From NCBI RefSeq assembly GCF_001280005.1, contig NZ_LGDW01000270.1:5335-69334 (forward strand): DNA of 64,000 nucleotides. The letters are read 5' to 3'. This document shows, piece by piece, positions 35,697 to 44,544 of the stretch (its first letter is position 1; every line of letters starts with the position of its first letter). Source of the DNA: Streptomyces sp. NRRL WC-3618 (lineage in GTDB: Bacteria > Actinomycetota > Actinomycetes > Streptomycetales > Streptomycetaceae). The notes beneath the pieces were generated by a model that saw nothing but the letters and a program-made list of their open reading frames with translations, had not been told where the DNA came from and did no database searches. The position numbers and the translations under genes are program-made.

Positions 35697-36631
35697 CACA
35701 GCAGTCCGACTGCGGTGTCCACGGCCGCCGACACATCGCCGTCCGCCGGGTACAGCAGCGAGCGGCCGACCACCAGGCCCTGGACGGTGGGGAGTTGGAG
35801 CGCGCCGCGCCACTTCTCGTACGCGCCCTCCTGGTCGTCCCCGACCTCGCCGCCGAGCAGCACGGCGGGCAGGGTGGACGTCTGCATGACCTCGGCCATG
35901 TCGTCCGGGTTCTCCGTGACGGGCACCTTCAACCAGGTGTACGCCGAACTGCCGCCCAGGCCCGACGCGATGGCGATCGACCTGGTGACGGCCTCGGCGG
36001 ACAGGTCGTTGTGGACCTTGCCGTCGGGGCCGCGCCCGCTCATGAACGGCTCGACGAAGAGCGGCAGTTGACGTTCCGCCATCGCGTCGATCGCGTGGGC
36101 CGTGGACTCCAGCGTGGTGAGGGAGCCCGGGTCGTCGTAGTCGATGCGCAGGAGCAGCTTGCCCGCGTCGAAGCCGAGGCGTGCGATGTCCTGGGGGCGG
36201 TGGCCGGTGAAGCGGTCGTCGAGTTCGAAGCTGGCGCCGGAGAGGCCGCCGCGGTTCATCGACCCCATGACGACCTTGCCGTCCAGGGCGCCGAGGAGGA
36301 GCAGGTCGTCCAGGATGTCGGCGGTCGCGAGGACGCCGTCGACACCGGGGCGGGACAGCGCGAGGCACAGGCGTTCGAGCAGGTCGGCGCGGTTGGCCAT
36401 GGCCAGCCTGCGGTTGCCGACCCCGAGGGCGCCCCGGGCCGGGTGGTCGGCGGCGACGATCATCAGCCGGCCGGAGTCCCCGAGGAGGGGTCGGCGCGTC
36501 CGGCGGGCGGCGGCCTCCGCGATGGCCTCGGGGTGCCGGGCGCGGGTGGTGGCGAGGGCGGAGATGTCGACGGGGGCGAGGGGGCCGAGAGGGCGGCCGG
36601 TGCCGTCGCCGGTCAGGGCGGCGGAGGTCAT
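35696..36631 (-). CDS. Cgl0159-family DeoC-like aldolase of the iol operon
   Basis: A 311-residue (beta/alpha)8 protein. ATG 36631 overlaps the iolC stop. Motifs include LMIVAADHPARGALG, LLRIDYDDP, an FVEPFMSGRG loop and YTWLKVPV, where a Lys fits the Schiff-base position of class I aldolases. In actinobacteria this family occupies iol operons and is thought to cleave 2-deoxy-5-keto-gluconate-6-phosphate (IolJ role). It lies between iolC and the iolB remnant. Confidence 0.87.
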   Translation of the reverse strand: MTSAALTGDGTGRPLGPLAPVDISALATTRARHPEAIAEAAARRTRRPLLGDSGRLMIVAADHPARGALGVGNRRLAMANRADLLERLCLALSRPGVDGVLATADILDDLLLLGALDGKVVMGSMNRGGLSGASFELDDRFTGHRPQDIARLGFDAGKLLLRIDYDDPGSLTTLESTAHAIDAMAERQLPLFVEPFMSGRGPDGKVHNDLSAEAVTRSIAIASGLGGSSAYTWLKVPVTENPDDMAEVMQTSTLPAVLLGGEVGDDQEGAYEKWRGALQLPTVQGLVVGRSLLYPADGDVSAAVDTAVGLL

Positions 36632-37578
36632 CGCACCGCTCCCGCCGCGAGGGCCGCCTCGACCTCCGCCGGGGTGGGCATCGCCGACGAGCACTCCAGG
36701 CGGGAGGCGACGATCGCGCCGGCCGCGTTGGCGTGCCGCATGATCGTCTCCAGGTCCCAGCCCTCCAGCAGACCGTGGCAGAGGGAGCCGCCGAAGGCGT
36801 CACCGGCGCCGAGGCCGTTGAGGACGGTCACCGGGAGCGGGGGCACCTCGGCGCTCTCACCCTTGCTGTTGACGGCGAGGACGCCCTTCGGGCCCTGCTT
36901 GACGACCGCCAGTTCGACTCCGGCGTCCAGGAGGGCGCGGGCGGCGGCGTGCGGCTCGCGTACGCCGGTCGCCACCTCCACCTCGTCGAGGTTGCCGACG
37001 GCGACGGTCGTGTGGCGCAGGGCCTCGGCGTAGAAGGGGCGCGCCGACTCGGGGTCGCGCCAGAACATGGGGCGCCAGTCGAGGTCGAAGACCGTCGTCC
37101 CGGCCTTCGCGCGGTGGGCGAGGGCGGCCAGGGTCGCCGTGCGGCTGGGCTCCTCACTCAGGCCGGTGCCCGTGACCCAGAAAATGCCCGCCTCACGGAC
37201 CGCGTCCAGGTCCAGTTCGTGGGCGTCGATCTCGAGATCCGGCGCCTTGGGCTGCCGGTAGAAGTACAGGGGGAAGTCGTCGGGCGGGAACACCTCGCAG
37301 AACGTGACCGGGGTGTTGAGGCCGGGGACCGGGGTGACCCAGCGGTCGTCGACGCCGAAGTCCCGCAGGGCGTCGTGCAGATAGCGCCCGAAGGCGTCGT
37401 CGCCGGTCCGGGTGATCACCGCGGTGCTGCGCCCGAGACGCGAGGCGGCGACCGCGACGTTCGTCGCCGAGCCGCCGAGGAACTTTCCGAAGGACGTCAC
37501 CTGGGCTAGCGGCACACCGGTCTGCAGTGGATACAGATCCACTCCGATCCGCCCCATGGTGATCAGGTCGTACGCCAT
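36628..37578 (-). CDS. iolC: 5-dehydro-2-deoxygluconokinase (IolC)
   Basis: A 316-residue PfkB-family sugar kinase. ATG 37578 follows AAGGGAAC and starts MAYDLITMGRIGVDLYP, typical of IolC. Substrate motif GGSATNVAVAASRLG; catalytic and anion-hole motif NGLGAGDAFGG near the C-terminus. It phosphorylates 2-deoxy-5-keto-gluconate. It is the first gene of the operon, with a promoter at 37647-37676. Confidence 0.94.
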   Translation of the reverse strand: MAYDLITMGRIGVDLYPLQTGVPLAQVTSFGKFLGGSATNVAVAASRLGRSTAVITRTGDDAFGRYLHDALRDFGVDDRWVTPVPGLNTPVTFCEVFPPDDFPLYFYRQPKAPDLEIDAHELDLDAVREAGIFWVTGTGLSEEPSRTATLAALAHRAKAGTTVFDLDWRPMFWRDPESARPFYAEALRHTTVAVGNLDEVEVATGVREPHAAARALLDAGVELAVVKQGPKGVLAVNSKGESAEVPPLPVTVLNGLGAGDAFGGSLCHGLLEGWDLETIMRHANAAGAIVASRLECSSAMPTPAEVEAALAAGAVR

Positions 37579-37646
37579 CGAGTTCCCTTCGCGTTTTCTT
37601 CGGCTCACACGGCTCGCACGGCAACTCGCTCAGCGGCTCGCCCTCA

Positions 37647-37676
37647 GGTCTAGCCCGCCTCACCGAGCCCTGTCAA
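37647..37676 (-). promoter_or_regulatory. Predicted iolC operon promoter
   Basis: On the minus strand TTGACA (37676-37671) and TAGACC (37652-37647) are separated by 18 bp. The -35 matches the consensus exactly. It lies 69 bp before the iolC start. Confidence 0.6.
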
Positions 37677-37710
37677 TACTTTGTCCAGACATTCGGACCA
37701 GACCTTGACA
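37677..37710. promoter_or_regulatory. Divergent iolC/iolE control site
   Basis: TGTCCAGACA (37682-37691, arms TGTC/GACA) lies between the minus-strand TTGACA and a plus-strand TTGACA at 37705-37710. The two -35 hexamers face away from each other around it. A regulator bound here would block both the iolC operon and the iolE-like gene. GntR-type regulators are common at such loci; none is encoded in this window nearby. Confidence 0.5.
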
Positions 37711-37741
37711 CGCCTCCCGGGGGCGGCCGAAGCTGACGCCC

Positions 37742-38677
37742 ATGACTACGTCCCCCTCCTCCGCTTCCGCAGAGTCAGGCTCCCCGCTGTCGCGCATCCG
37801 GGTCGGCTCAGCGCCCGACTCCTGGGGCGTGTGGTTCCCGGACGACCCCCAGCAGGTTCCCTGGCAGCGCTTCCTCGACGAGGTCTCGCAGTCCGGGTAC
37901 GAGTGGATCGAGCTGGGCCCGTACGGGTACCTGCCGACCGACCCGGCCGTCCTCACCGAGGAGACCGCCCGGCGCGGGCTGAAGGTGTCCGCCGGCACGG
38001 TCTTCACCGGGCTGCACCACGGCGAGTCGGTCTGGGAGAAGACCTGGGCGCATGTCGCGGACAACGCGGTGCTCGCCCAGGCCATGGGCGCGTCCCACCT
38101 GGTGGTCATTCCGTCCTTCTGGCGGGACGACAAGACCGGCGCGGTGCTGGAGCCGGACACCCTGACGCCCGAGCAGTGGCGCAACCTGACCACGCTGACC
38201 GAGCGGCTCGGCCACGAGGTGCGGGAGCGGTACGGCCTCCAGATCGTCGTTCACCCGCACGCCGACACGCACATCGACAGCGAGGCGAACGTCACCCGCT
38301 TCCTCGACGGCACGGACTCGTCGCTCGTCTCCCTGTGCCTCGACACGGGCCACTACGCCTACTGCGGCGGCGACAGCGTCAAGCTGATCGAGACCTACGG
38401 CGAGCGGATCGGCTACCTGCACCTCAAGCAGGTCGACCCCGAGATCCTCGCGGACGTACGGGCGAACGAGGTCCCGTTCGGTCCGGCGGTCGCCCGTGGT
38501 GTCATGTGCGAACCCCCGTCCGGCGTACCGGAGTTGGGGCCGGTGCTGGCCGCCGCGCAGAAGCTGGACGTGGACCTGTTCGCGATCGTGGAGCAGGACA
38601 TGTACCCGTGCGAGCCGGACAAGCCGCTGCCGATCGCGCAGCGGACCCGGGCGTTTCTCCGGTCCTGCGGCGCGTAA
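37742..38677 (+). CDS. IolE-like inosose dehydratase / sugar phosphate isomerase-epimerase
   Basis: A 311-residue xylose-isomerase-like TIM barrel. The start ATG 37742 leads an 18-residue disordered stretch before VGSAPDSWGVWF, the opening signature of inosose-dehydratase-like proteins. Metal ligands are likely in the IELGP strand (Glu), CLDTGHYAY (Asp/His), YLHLKQ (His) and the late IVEQDM (Glu). It is divergent from the iol operon, which supports the dehydration of scyllo-inosose, although related isomerases cannot be excluded. Confidence 0.85.
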   Translation: MTTSPSSASAESGSPLSRIRVGSAPDSWGVWFPDDPQQVPWQRFLDEVSQSGYEWIELGPYGYLPTDPAVLTEETARRGLKVSAGTVFTGLHHGESVWEKTWAHVADNAVLAQAMGASHLVVIPSFWRDDKTGAVLEPDTLTPEQWRNLTTLTERLGHEVRERYGLQIVVHPHADTHIDSEANVTRFLDGTDSSLVSLCLDTGHYAYCGGDSVKLIETYGERIGYLHLKQVDPEILADVRANEVPFGPAVARGVMCEPPSGVPELGPVLAAAQKLDVDLFAIVEQDMYPCEPDKPLPIAQRTRAFLRSCGA

Positions 38678-38717
38678 CGCTCCGCCGGGTTGGCGGTTCT
38701 TTGCCTGCGGGCCCGGC

Positions 38718-38748
38718 GGGGGCTTGTCGCGCAGTTCCCCGTGCCCCT
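38718..38748 (+). repeat. GC-rich intergenic repeat, copy 3
   Basis: 31 bp, differing from copy 1 at two bases (CTTGTCGCG and CCGTGCCCCT). It lies 40 bp after the iolE-like stop and runs into a hairpin. Confidence 0.85.
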
Positions 38749-38781
38749 AGGGGGCGCCGCCTAGCGGTGTGCGCCCCCTAG
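38747..38781 (+). terminator. Hairpin after the iolE-like gene
   Basis: 11-bp perfect arms CTAGGGGGCGC (38747-38757) and 38771-38781. It overlaps the last bases of repeat copy 3, so repeat and terminator act together. Confidence 0.72.
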
Positions 38782-38824
38782 GGCAACGCGCCACTCCGGT
38801 CTGCGGGCCGGCACCTTTGCATCA

Positions 38825-38900
38825 CTCGTGTCACAAATGCTTCCCTCGTGTCACATATGTCTCGCGTACGCGGTCTACGTCACGTCGTGTCAACAAATGC
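38825..38900. repeat. Iterated TCGTGTCAC motif, 20-bp phasing
   Basis: CTCGTGTCACAAATGC (38825), CTCGTGTCACATATGT (38845) and a variant GTCGTGTCAACAAATGC (38884-38900) lie in phase at 0, +20 and about +60. A weaker GGTCACCAAAGG follows near 38908. Two-turn spacing suggests one face of the DNA is read by a cooperative regulator. It is 125 bp upstream of the HTH gene. Confidence 0.65.
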
Positions 38901-39024
38901 AGACCCAGGGTCACCAAAGGTCGTTTAACGGGCAATGGCTTTGTGATCGCCAAACGCAAACGTCCGGCTCCCCCGACGGCCGACCCTGGCCGACCCCGTG
39001 ACGCGCGCACAGGGAGGTGCACCT

Positions 39025-39225
39025 ATGACCGACCGACGGCTCTGGTCGTACAAAGAGATCGCCGCGCACATCCGCGTCCAGCCGGACACCGTGCGCTCGT
39101 ACCGCAAACACGGCCTGCTGCCCGCGCCCGACCACGTGGAGAGCGGCAAGCCCTACTGGCACGCGGACACGGTCCGGGCGTGGGTCGCGTCCCGGCCGGG
39201 CAACCGCGGCCGAAGAGTCGACTGA
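39025..39225 (+). CDS. Small MerR/AlpA-like helix-turn-helix protein
   Basis: A 66-residue protein. ATG 39025 follows GGGAGGTG. A winged helix fills most of it: LWSYKEIAAHI is helix 1-2, VQPDTVRSYRKHGLLP the recognition helix and wing, and KPYWHADTVRAWV the closing helix. Such single-domain proteins are excisionase-like or accessory regulators. No integrase or plasmid gene is near, so a chromosomal regulatory role is likelier. The phased repeat upstream may be its own target. Confidence 0.82.
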   Translation: MTDRRLWSYKEIAAHIRVQPDTVRSYRKHGLLPAPDHVESGKPYWHADTVRAWVASRPGNRGRRVD

Positions 39226-39289
39226 CGGCTGACAGCGGCTGACGAATATTCACCTGTGCCCCGCTCGCGGGTGGGGCACAGTCAGCGGC

Positions 39290-39892
39290 ATGAGCAACGT
39301 CGCCGACTTCTCCGTCAAGCCCGTCCTCACCGGCGAGAAGGCCGTGCTGCGGCCGTTCACCGAGGACGACGTCCCCGTCATGGCCCGGATCCTCGGCGAT
39401 CCCGAGGTGATCAGGCTCACCGGCAGTCCCGCCGAGGCGTTCGACCCGGACCGGCTGCGCGCCTGGTACACCACCCGGAACGCGCAGACCGACCGGCTCG
39501 ACCTGGGCATCGTGGACCGGGCGAGCGGGGAACTCGTCGGCGAAGTGGTCCTGAACGAGTGGGACGAGAGCAACCGGAATTGCAACTTCCGGATTCTGGT
39601 CGGGCCGGGCGGGCGCGACCGGGGTCTCGGCACCGAGGCCGTCCGCCTCATCGTCGGGCACGCCTTCGAGCAACTGGGCCTGCACCGCGTGTCGTTGCAC
39701 GTCTTTGCCTTCAACCCCCGGGCGCGCCGCGCCTACGAGAAGGCCGGTTTCGTGGCCGAGGGCGTCGAGCGCCAGACCCTGTTGCACGCGGGCGAGTGGA
39801 TCGACGCCGTACGCATGTCCGTCCTCGCCCACGAGTGGGCCGCTCACCACGGGTATCCGGACCTCGCCGAGATCAGTGCCACGGCTCGATGA
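39290..39892 (+). CDS. GNAT N-acetyltransferase, RimJ/RimL-like
   Basis: A 200-residue protein. [17 protein letters not shown] opens the fold as in RimJ/RimL proteins. The cofactor loop reads [12 protein letters not shown], followed by [26 protein letters not shown]. The substrate is unknown; ribosomal or small-molecule amines are typical for the class. Its end overlaps the ancestral stop of the converging dehydrogenase gene. Confidence 0.87.
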   Translation: MSNVADFSVKPVLTGEKAVLRPFTEDDVPVMARILGDPEVIRLTGSPAEAFDPDRLRAWYTTRNAQTDRLDLGIVDRASGELVGEVVLNEWDESNRNCNFRILVGPGGRDRGLGTEAVRLIVGHAFEQLGLHRVSLHVFAFNPRARRAYEKAGFVAEGVERQTLLHAGEWIDAVRMSVLAHEWAAHHGYPDLAEISATAR

Positions 39893-41088
39893 CCGTCACG
39901 CCCGCCCCCGGCGCCGTACCCATCTCCGCCAGCGCGGCCGGTGACTCCGTCAGCGGGATGGTGGACGTGACCAGCAGATCCGGGCGCAGGACTCCGGCGC
40001 GCACGAGCTCCATCATCGGCGGGTAGGGGTGGGGGGCCCTGCCCGGGGGGCCCCGGAGTTTGAGTTTGAGGGGGATCGCGCGGGGCCTCGGGGCGGGGGG
40101 TGGGCCGGCGGCCGCGCGTCTCCACCCACCAGCCCTCCCGTGATGCAGTTGGTCGGGTCACCGCGCGGTGGCGGATGGGCTCCATCATCAGCGGGCAGGG
40201 CTGGGCGGCCATGCCGTGGCTGCCCAGGAGTTCGAGTTCGAGGGCGATCGCGCGGGCCATCGGGACGGGTGTCGAGCCGGCGTCCGAGGGCAGCAGACCC
40301 ACCTGGATATGGCGGCCACGGCGCCGCAGGGAGTTCACCGAAGCCGCACAGGTGACCGGCGCGCCGAGCGCGTCCAGCGACAACTGGGCGCCGCCGCCGG
40401 TCAGTTCACGTACAGCCGCGGCCGTGTCGTCGGTCGTGGCCGCGTTGACGCACTCCGCCGCGCCGAACTTCCGCGCCAGCTCCAGCGCTCCGGGTGACAC
40501 GTCGACCGCGACGACCCGGGCGCCGGAGGCCGCCGCGATCATCACGGCGGACAGGCCGACACCGCCGCACCCGTGCACGGCGACCCACTCCCCCGCGCTC
40601 ACCCGCCCCTGCTGGACCACCGCCCGGTACGCCGTCGCGAACCGGCAGCCCAGGGAGGCCGCCGTGGCGAAGGCCATCCCCTCCGGGACGGCGACGAGGT
40701 TCACGTCGGCGTGGTCGAGCGCCACGAACTCCGCGAACGAACCCCAGTGCGTGAACCCCGGCTGGGTCTGCCGCTCGCACACCTGCTGGTCACCGGCCTG
40801 GCAGGACGGGCAGCTCCCGCACGCGCACACGAAGGGCACCGTGACCCGGTCCCCGGCCCGCCAGCCGCTCACCCGGGCGCCGACCGCCTCGACGACGCCG
40901 GCGAGCTCATGGCCGGGCACGTGCGGCAGCGCGATGTCCGAGTCGTGGCCCATCCAGCCGTGCCAGTCGCTCCGGCACAGTCCGGTGGCCTCGACGCGCA
41001 CCACAACCCCGTGCGGCGCGGGCACCGGGTCCGGCACCTCCCGTACCTCGGCCGGCTCACCGAACCGCTCGAACACCACCGCGCGCAT
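39873..41088 (-). pseudogene. Zinc alcohol dehydrogenase interrupted by a 172-bp insertion
   Basis: The first 303 or so codons from ATG 41088 are a normal zinc MDR dehydrogenase: catalytic zinc GLCRSDWHG and GHE, structural zinc site with four Cys in [20 protein letters not shown] motif [10 protein letters not shown]. After GSHGMAAQP the frame enters GC-rich sequence and runs to a stop at 39844 (414 codons, a nonsense tail). The true C-terminus ([15 protein letters not shown] to VIEPWH, stop 39873) continues in another frame beyond the insert. Removing 172 bp restores exactly 348 codons. The product is probably defective, although most of the catalytic domain is intact. Confidence 0.85.
40007..40200. 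mobile_element. 172-bp insertion flanked by 22-bp direct repeats
   Basis: Direct repeats 40007-40028 and 40179-40200 match at 20 of 22 positions; each encodes the P-x-MME stretch of the dehydrogenase. The DNA between is extremely GC-rich, with stops in the gene's frame and a 10-bp inverted pair GCCCTGCCCG (40036-40045) and its complement (40192-40201). It encodes nothing. It may be a MITE-like element with target duplication or a slippage duplication with foreign filler. The two repeat mismatches argue against a very recent event. Confidence 0.6.
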
Positions 41089-41151
41089 GCGTCCTCGCCC
41101 TCATCGTCGCCGTCCCTCGTACCGGAGATCTTGCCACCGTCATGAGCAAAG

Positions 41152-41170
41152 TACCCCCCAGGGGTATAGT
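41152..41170 (+). promoter_or_regulatory. CsoR-type copper operator overlapping a -10 box
   Basis: TACCCCCCAGGGGTA (41152-41166) is an inverted repeat of the type bound by the copper-sensing repressor CsoR. TATAGT at 41165-41170 is the likely -10 of the copZ-copA promoter, so bound repressor would block polymerase until Cu(I) releases it. No csoR gene is in this window. Confidence 0.85.
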
Positions 41171-41272
41171 AGGGTGAGAATCACAGGGCACGTGCGCCAC
41201 GACGACGCCCTCGAAGACACCGCCAAGACACCGTGAAAACGCTTCGAAGCCACCTCGAAGAGGAGCAACGAC

Positions 41273-41512
41273 ATGACCACCCAGACCGACACCCCCGGCT
41301 CCGTAACCGCCGTCTACCAGGTGACCGGCATGAGCTGCGGGCACTGCGAGGGCTCGGTCTCGGCCGAGATCTCCGAGCTCGCCGGCGTCACCTCCGTGAC
41401 GGCCGTCGCCGCCTCCGGCGAGGTCACCGTGGTGTCCGAGGCCCCGCTCGACGAGGCCGCCGTCCGCGCCGCGGTGGACGAGGCGGGCTTCGAGCTCGCC
41501 GGTCCGGCCTGA
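41273..41512 (+). CDS. copZ: Copper chaperone, heavy-metal-associated domain (CopZ-like)
   Basis: A 79-residue single HMA domain with the Cu(I) motif GMSCGHC. The strands and helices fit the ferredoxin-like fold ([30 protein letters not shown]). GAGGAGCAAC precedes the start. It delivers cytosolic Cu(I) to the CopA ATPase, whose gene starts 20 bp later. Both are under the CsoR-type box. Confidence 0.93.
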   Translation: MTTQTDTPGSVTAVYQVTGMSCGHCEGSVSAEISELAGVTSVTAVAASGEVTVVSEAPLDEAAVRAAVDEAGFELAGPA

Positions 41513-41532
41513 CCCGTAGGGACGCGGAGACC

Positions 41533-43824
41533 ATGACCAGCACCGGCATCAGCACCGAGAAGACCCCGACAGCCGCGCCCCACGAGGTCGAGCTGACCAT
41601 CGGAGGGATGACGTGCGCCAGCTGCGCGGCCCGCGTCGAGAAGAAGCTCAACCGCATGGACGGCGTCTTCGCCACGGTCAACTACGCGACGGAGAAGGCC
41701 AAGGTCGCGTACGCCGAAGGGGTCGGCGTCGACGACCTGATCGCCACGGTCGTGAAGACGGGGTACACGGCCGAGGAGCCGCCCCCGCCCGTCGCCGTCG
41801 CCGAGGCGGTGGATGCCGAGCGGGAGGCGGCCGACCCCGAGCTGGCCGGTCTGCGGCAGCGGCTCGTCGTCTCCGTACTGCTGGCCGCTCCCGTCGTACT
41901 GATGTCCATGGTTCCCGCACTCCAGTTCGACAACTGGCGATGGCTCGCGCTGACGCTCGCCTCGCCGGTCGTCGTCTGGGGCGGACTGCCGTTCCATCGA
42001 GCCGCGTTCACCAACGCCCGGCACGGCGCGGCCACCATGGACACCCTGGTGTCGGTCGGCACGCTCGCCGCGTACGGCTGGTCCCTGTGGGCGCTGTTCT
42101 GGGGCGACGCGGGCCGGCCCGCGATGCCCGGGATGGACGACGGGATGGGGATACGCGAGAGCTTCTCGTTCACCGCCTCCCGTACGGGCGGCACCTCGGA
42201 GATCTACCTCGAGGTCGCCGCCGGGGTCATCGGGTTCCTCCTCCTCGGCCGCTATCTGGAGGCCCGCGCCAAGCGGCGCTCGGGCGCGGCGCTGCGGGCG
42301 CTCATGGAGCTGGGCGCGAAGGACGTCTCCGTGCTGCGCGGCGGACGTGAGGTGCGGGTTCCGGTGGGCGAGCTGGCGATCGGGGACCGGTTCGTCGTAC
42401 GGCCCGGGGAGAAGATCGCCACGGACGGCATCGTCGTCGAGGGTGTCTCGGCGGTCGACGCGTCGATGCTGACCGGTGAGTCGATACCGGTCGACGTGAG
42501 CGCGGGGGACGCCGTCACCGGCGCGACCGTGAACGCCGGGGGCCGGCTGGTCGTCGAGGCCACGCGGGTCGGTGCGGACACCCAGCTCGCGCGGATGGCC
42601 CGGCTGGTGGAGGACGCGCAGAACGGCAAGGCCGAGGTACAGCGGCTCGCCGACCGGATCTCCGGGATCTTCGTCCCAGTGGTGCTGCTGATCGCGCTCG
42701 GTACGTTCGGCGCCTGGATCGGCATCACGGGTGACACCGTCGCCGCTTTCACCGCCGCCGTCGCCGTCCTGATCATCGCCTGCCCCTGCGCGCTGGGCCT
42801 CGCCACGCCGACCGCCCTCATGGTCGGCACCGGGCGCGGGGCGCAGCTCGGCATCCTCATCAAGGGCCCCGAGGTCCTGGAGTCCACGCGCCGCGTCGAC
42901 ACGATCGTCCTGGACAAGACGGGCACGGTGACCACGGGCCGGATGACCCTCCAGGAGGTGTACGTCGCCGAGGGGACCGACGAGAAGCAGGTGCTGCGGC
43001 TCGCGGGCGCCCTCGAACACGCCTCCGAACACCCGGTCGCCCGAGCGGTGGCGGCGGGGGCCGAGGAACGGGTCGGGGCGCTGCCGGAGGCCGAGTCCTT
43101 CGAGAACGTGCCCGGGAAGGGCGTACGCGGGCGCGTGGAGGGGCACGAGGTGGCCGTGGGACGGCTCACCGACGGGCTGTCGGGGCCGCTCCCGGAAGAG
43201 CTGGCCCACGCGAAGGCGGAGGCCGAGAGCGGCGGACGTACGGCCGTCGTGGTCGCCTGGGACGGGCGGGCGCGCGGGGTCCTCACCGTCGCCGACGCCG
43301 TCAAGGAGAGCAGCGCCGAGGCGGTGCGCGAGCTGCGCGCGCTGGGGCTGACGCCGGTGCTGCTGACCGGGGACAACCGGGCGGTGGCCGAGGCGGTGGC
43401 GAAGGCCGTCGGGATCGACCAGGTGATCGCGGAGGTCCTGCCCGAGGAGAAGGTCGACGCCGTACGCCGGCTCCAGGGCGAGGGGCGGACCGTCGCGATG
43501 GTCGGCGACGGGGTGAACGACGCGGCGGCGCTGGCCACCGCCGACCTGGGCCTGGCGATGGGTACGGGCACGGACGCGGCGATCGAGGCGAGCGATCTGA
43601 CGCTGGTACGCGGGGACCTGCGGGTGGCCGCCGACGCGATCCGGCTGTCACGCAAGACGCTCGCGACCATCAAGGGCAACCTGATGTGGGCCTTCGGCTA
43701 CAACGTGGCCGCGCTGCCGCTGGCCGCCGCCGGACTGCTGAACCCGATGATCGCGGGGGCGGCGATGGCCTTCTCCTCGGTGTTCGTGGTGACGAACAGC
43801 CTTCGACTGCGCACGTTCCGCTGA
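41533..43824 (+). CDS. copA: Cu(I)-exporting P1B-type ATPase CopA
   Basis: 763 residues. One N-terminal HMA domain with GMTCASC, then eight membrane helices. The ion motif CPC is in [14 protein letters not shown], the actuator loop has TGES, the phosphorylation site is DKTGTVTTG, the nucleotide-binding HP is in SEHPVARA, and the hinge is [11 protein letters not shown] Met-rich loop ([11 protein letters not shown]) between early helices fits Cu(I) exit. ATG 41533 is preferred over the longer frame, which would start inside copZ. It removes copper and protects against toxicity. Confidence 0.95.
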   Translation: MTSTGISTEKTPTAAPHEVELTIGGMTCASCAARVEKKLNRMDGVFATVNYATEKAKVAYAEGVGVDDLIATVVKTGYTAEEPPPPVAVAEAVDAEREAADPELAGLRQRLVVSVLLAAPVVLMSMVPALQFDNWRWLALTLASPVVVWGGLPFHRAAFTNARHGAATMDTLVSVGTLAAYGWSLWALFWGDAGRPAMPGMDDGMGIRESFSFTASRTGGTSEIYLEVAAGVIGFLLLGRYLEARAKRRSGAALRALMELGAKDVSVLRGGREVRVPVGELAIGDRFVVRPGEKIATDGIVVEGVSAVDASMLTGESIPVDVSAGDAVTGATVNAGGRLVVEATRVGADTQLARMARLVEDAQNGKAEVQRLADRISGIFVPVVLLIALGTFGAWIGITGDTVAAFTAAVAVLIIACPCALGLATPTALMVGTGRGAQLGILIKGPEVLESTRRVDTIVLDKTGTVTTGRMTLQEVYVAEGTDEKQVLRLAGALEHASEHPVARAVAAGAEERVGALPEAESFENVPGKGVRGRVEGHEVAVGRLTDGLSGPLPEELAHAKAEAESGGRTAVVVAWDGRARGVLTVADAVKESSAEAVRELRALGLTPVLLTGDNRAVAEAVAKAVGIDQVIAEVLPEEKVDAVRRLQGEGRTVAMVGDGVNDAAALATADLGLAMGTGTDAAIEASDLTLVRGDLRVAADAIRLSRKTLATIKGNLMWAFGYNVAALPLAAAGLLNPMIAGAAMAFSSVFVVTNSLRLRTFR

Positions 43825-44361
43825 GATCGGCCCCGGACCTGCCAAAAGTTACCGGCAGTACGCCCAAGTAGGTGACATAGCCCCTATGGAGTCCTGCGCG
43901 AGCCTCACATAAGCTCTTCACAAGGCTCCCGCATCATCCTTACGCTTGGGCCCCGGTCGCGACAACCGGGATCCTGCGTTTCAGGGGACAGGTGCGAGAG
44001 ACGCAGATCACAGTGCCGTGAACGTAACCATCGAAGGGCTCCGAAGGTCTAAGTTGGCGATGTCAGAGAGCGTCTTGGGGGGCGCTCGATGACGTCTGGG
44101 GATGTCTTGGGGGACGTCCTCGGAAATGCGTTGCCGGGACACGTACACCGGGAAGCTTGAGCGGCCCACCCCAGCGTGCGCGTCCCGGCAGACCGCACAC
44201 AGCAGGAGTACGGCGAGTTTTGCTCGTTTTGCTCAAACGCCGCCCCAGCGGTGCACAACAACGGCTGCCTCGGCGGCCCGCATACCAGCGATAGCGAATT
44301 CAGGCGCTGTCCTCCAATACGCCCGGCCGGATCCCGTGGGGGGAATCCGCACCGGGACATG
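43825..44361 (+). other. Long gap with a possible promoter and two overlapping mini-ORFs
   Basis: Within a 720-bp gap, TTCACA (43917-43922) and TACGCT (43941-43946) stand 18 bp apart on the plus strand. A 10-codon ORF (MSESVLGGAR) near 44060 overlaps by ATGA a 23-codon ORF near 44089 (begins MTSGDVLGDVL). A strong terminator follows at 44362-44414. This looks like a short transcription unit; whether it is a small RNA, an attenuator or a decayed gene I cannot say. Confidence 0.4.
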
Positions 44362-44414
44362 GGAAGGCGCCCTGTACGCCGGCCCGTGGGGGGACCGTCG
44401 GCAGGGCGCCTTCC
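44362..44414 (+). terminator. Strong rho-independent terminator
   Basis: 13-bp perfect arms (44362-44374 with 44402-44414) are followed by GCTTTTTGCTTTT. It faces the plus strand, but the nearest recognised plus-strand gene (copA) ends 540 bp earlier, so it must serve the unknown unit before it or readthrough from copA. Confidence 0.88.
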
Positions 44415-44447
44415 GCTTTTTGCTTTTCACGGGGGCCGCGCCCCCGA

Positions 44448-44502
44448 AGGGGCGCGGGGCTGTGACATCTGCGGCTCCGCCGCGTGGGCGCGACCAGCCA
44501 CA
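44448..44502 (-). repeat. GC-rich intergenic repeat, copy 4, inverted and extended
   Basis: Read on the minus strand it begins GTGGCTGGTCGCGC, then carries an insertion with GCGGAGCCGC, and ends GCCCCGCGCCCCT. The ends match copies 1-3; the middle differs. It sits between the terminator and the end of citrate synthase. Confidence 0.75.
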
Positions 44503-44544
44503 ACGGACCCGCAGCGTTCTACCACCGCACAACCGGCGGAGCCT

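Larger units (their letters stand above)
38678..39024. other. 347-bp gap with repeat, hairpin and iterated motif
   Basis: It contains repeat copy 3, a GC hairpin and, closer to the HTH gene, an AT-richer segment with a 20-bp-phased motif. No coding frame is convincing. Confidence 0.6.

Noticed and set aside
35424..36803. 459-codon frame across the aldolase and iolB region as one protein
   Set aside because: Most of it is an Arg/Pro-rich shadow of the aldolase; only the last 90 codons are genuine IolB-like sequence.
39025..39225. HTH protein as excisionase of an integrated element
   Set aside because: No integrase, replication gene, tRNA or direct-repeat attachment site is near, so a plain regulator is more likely.
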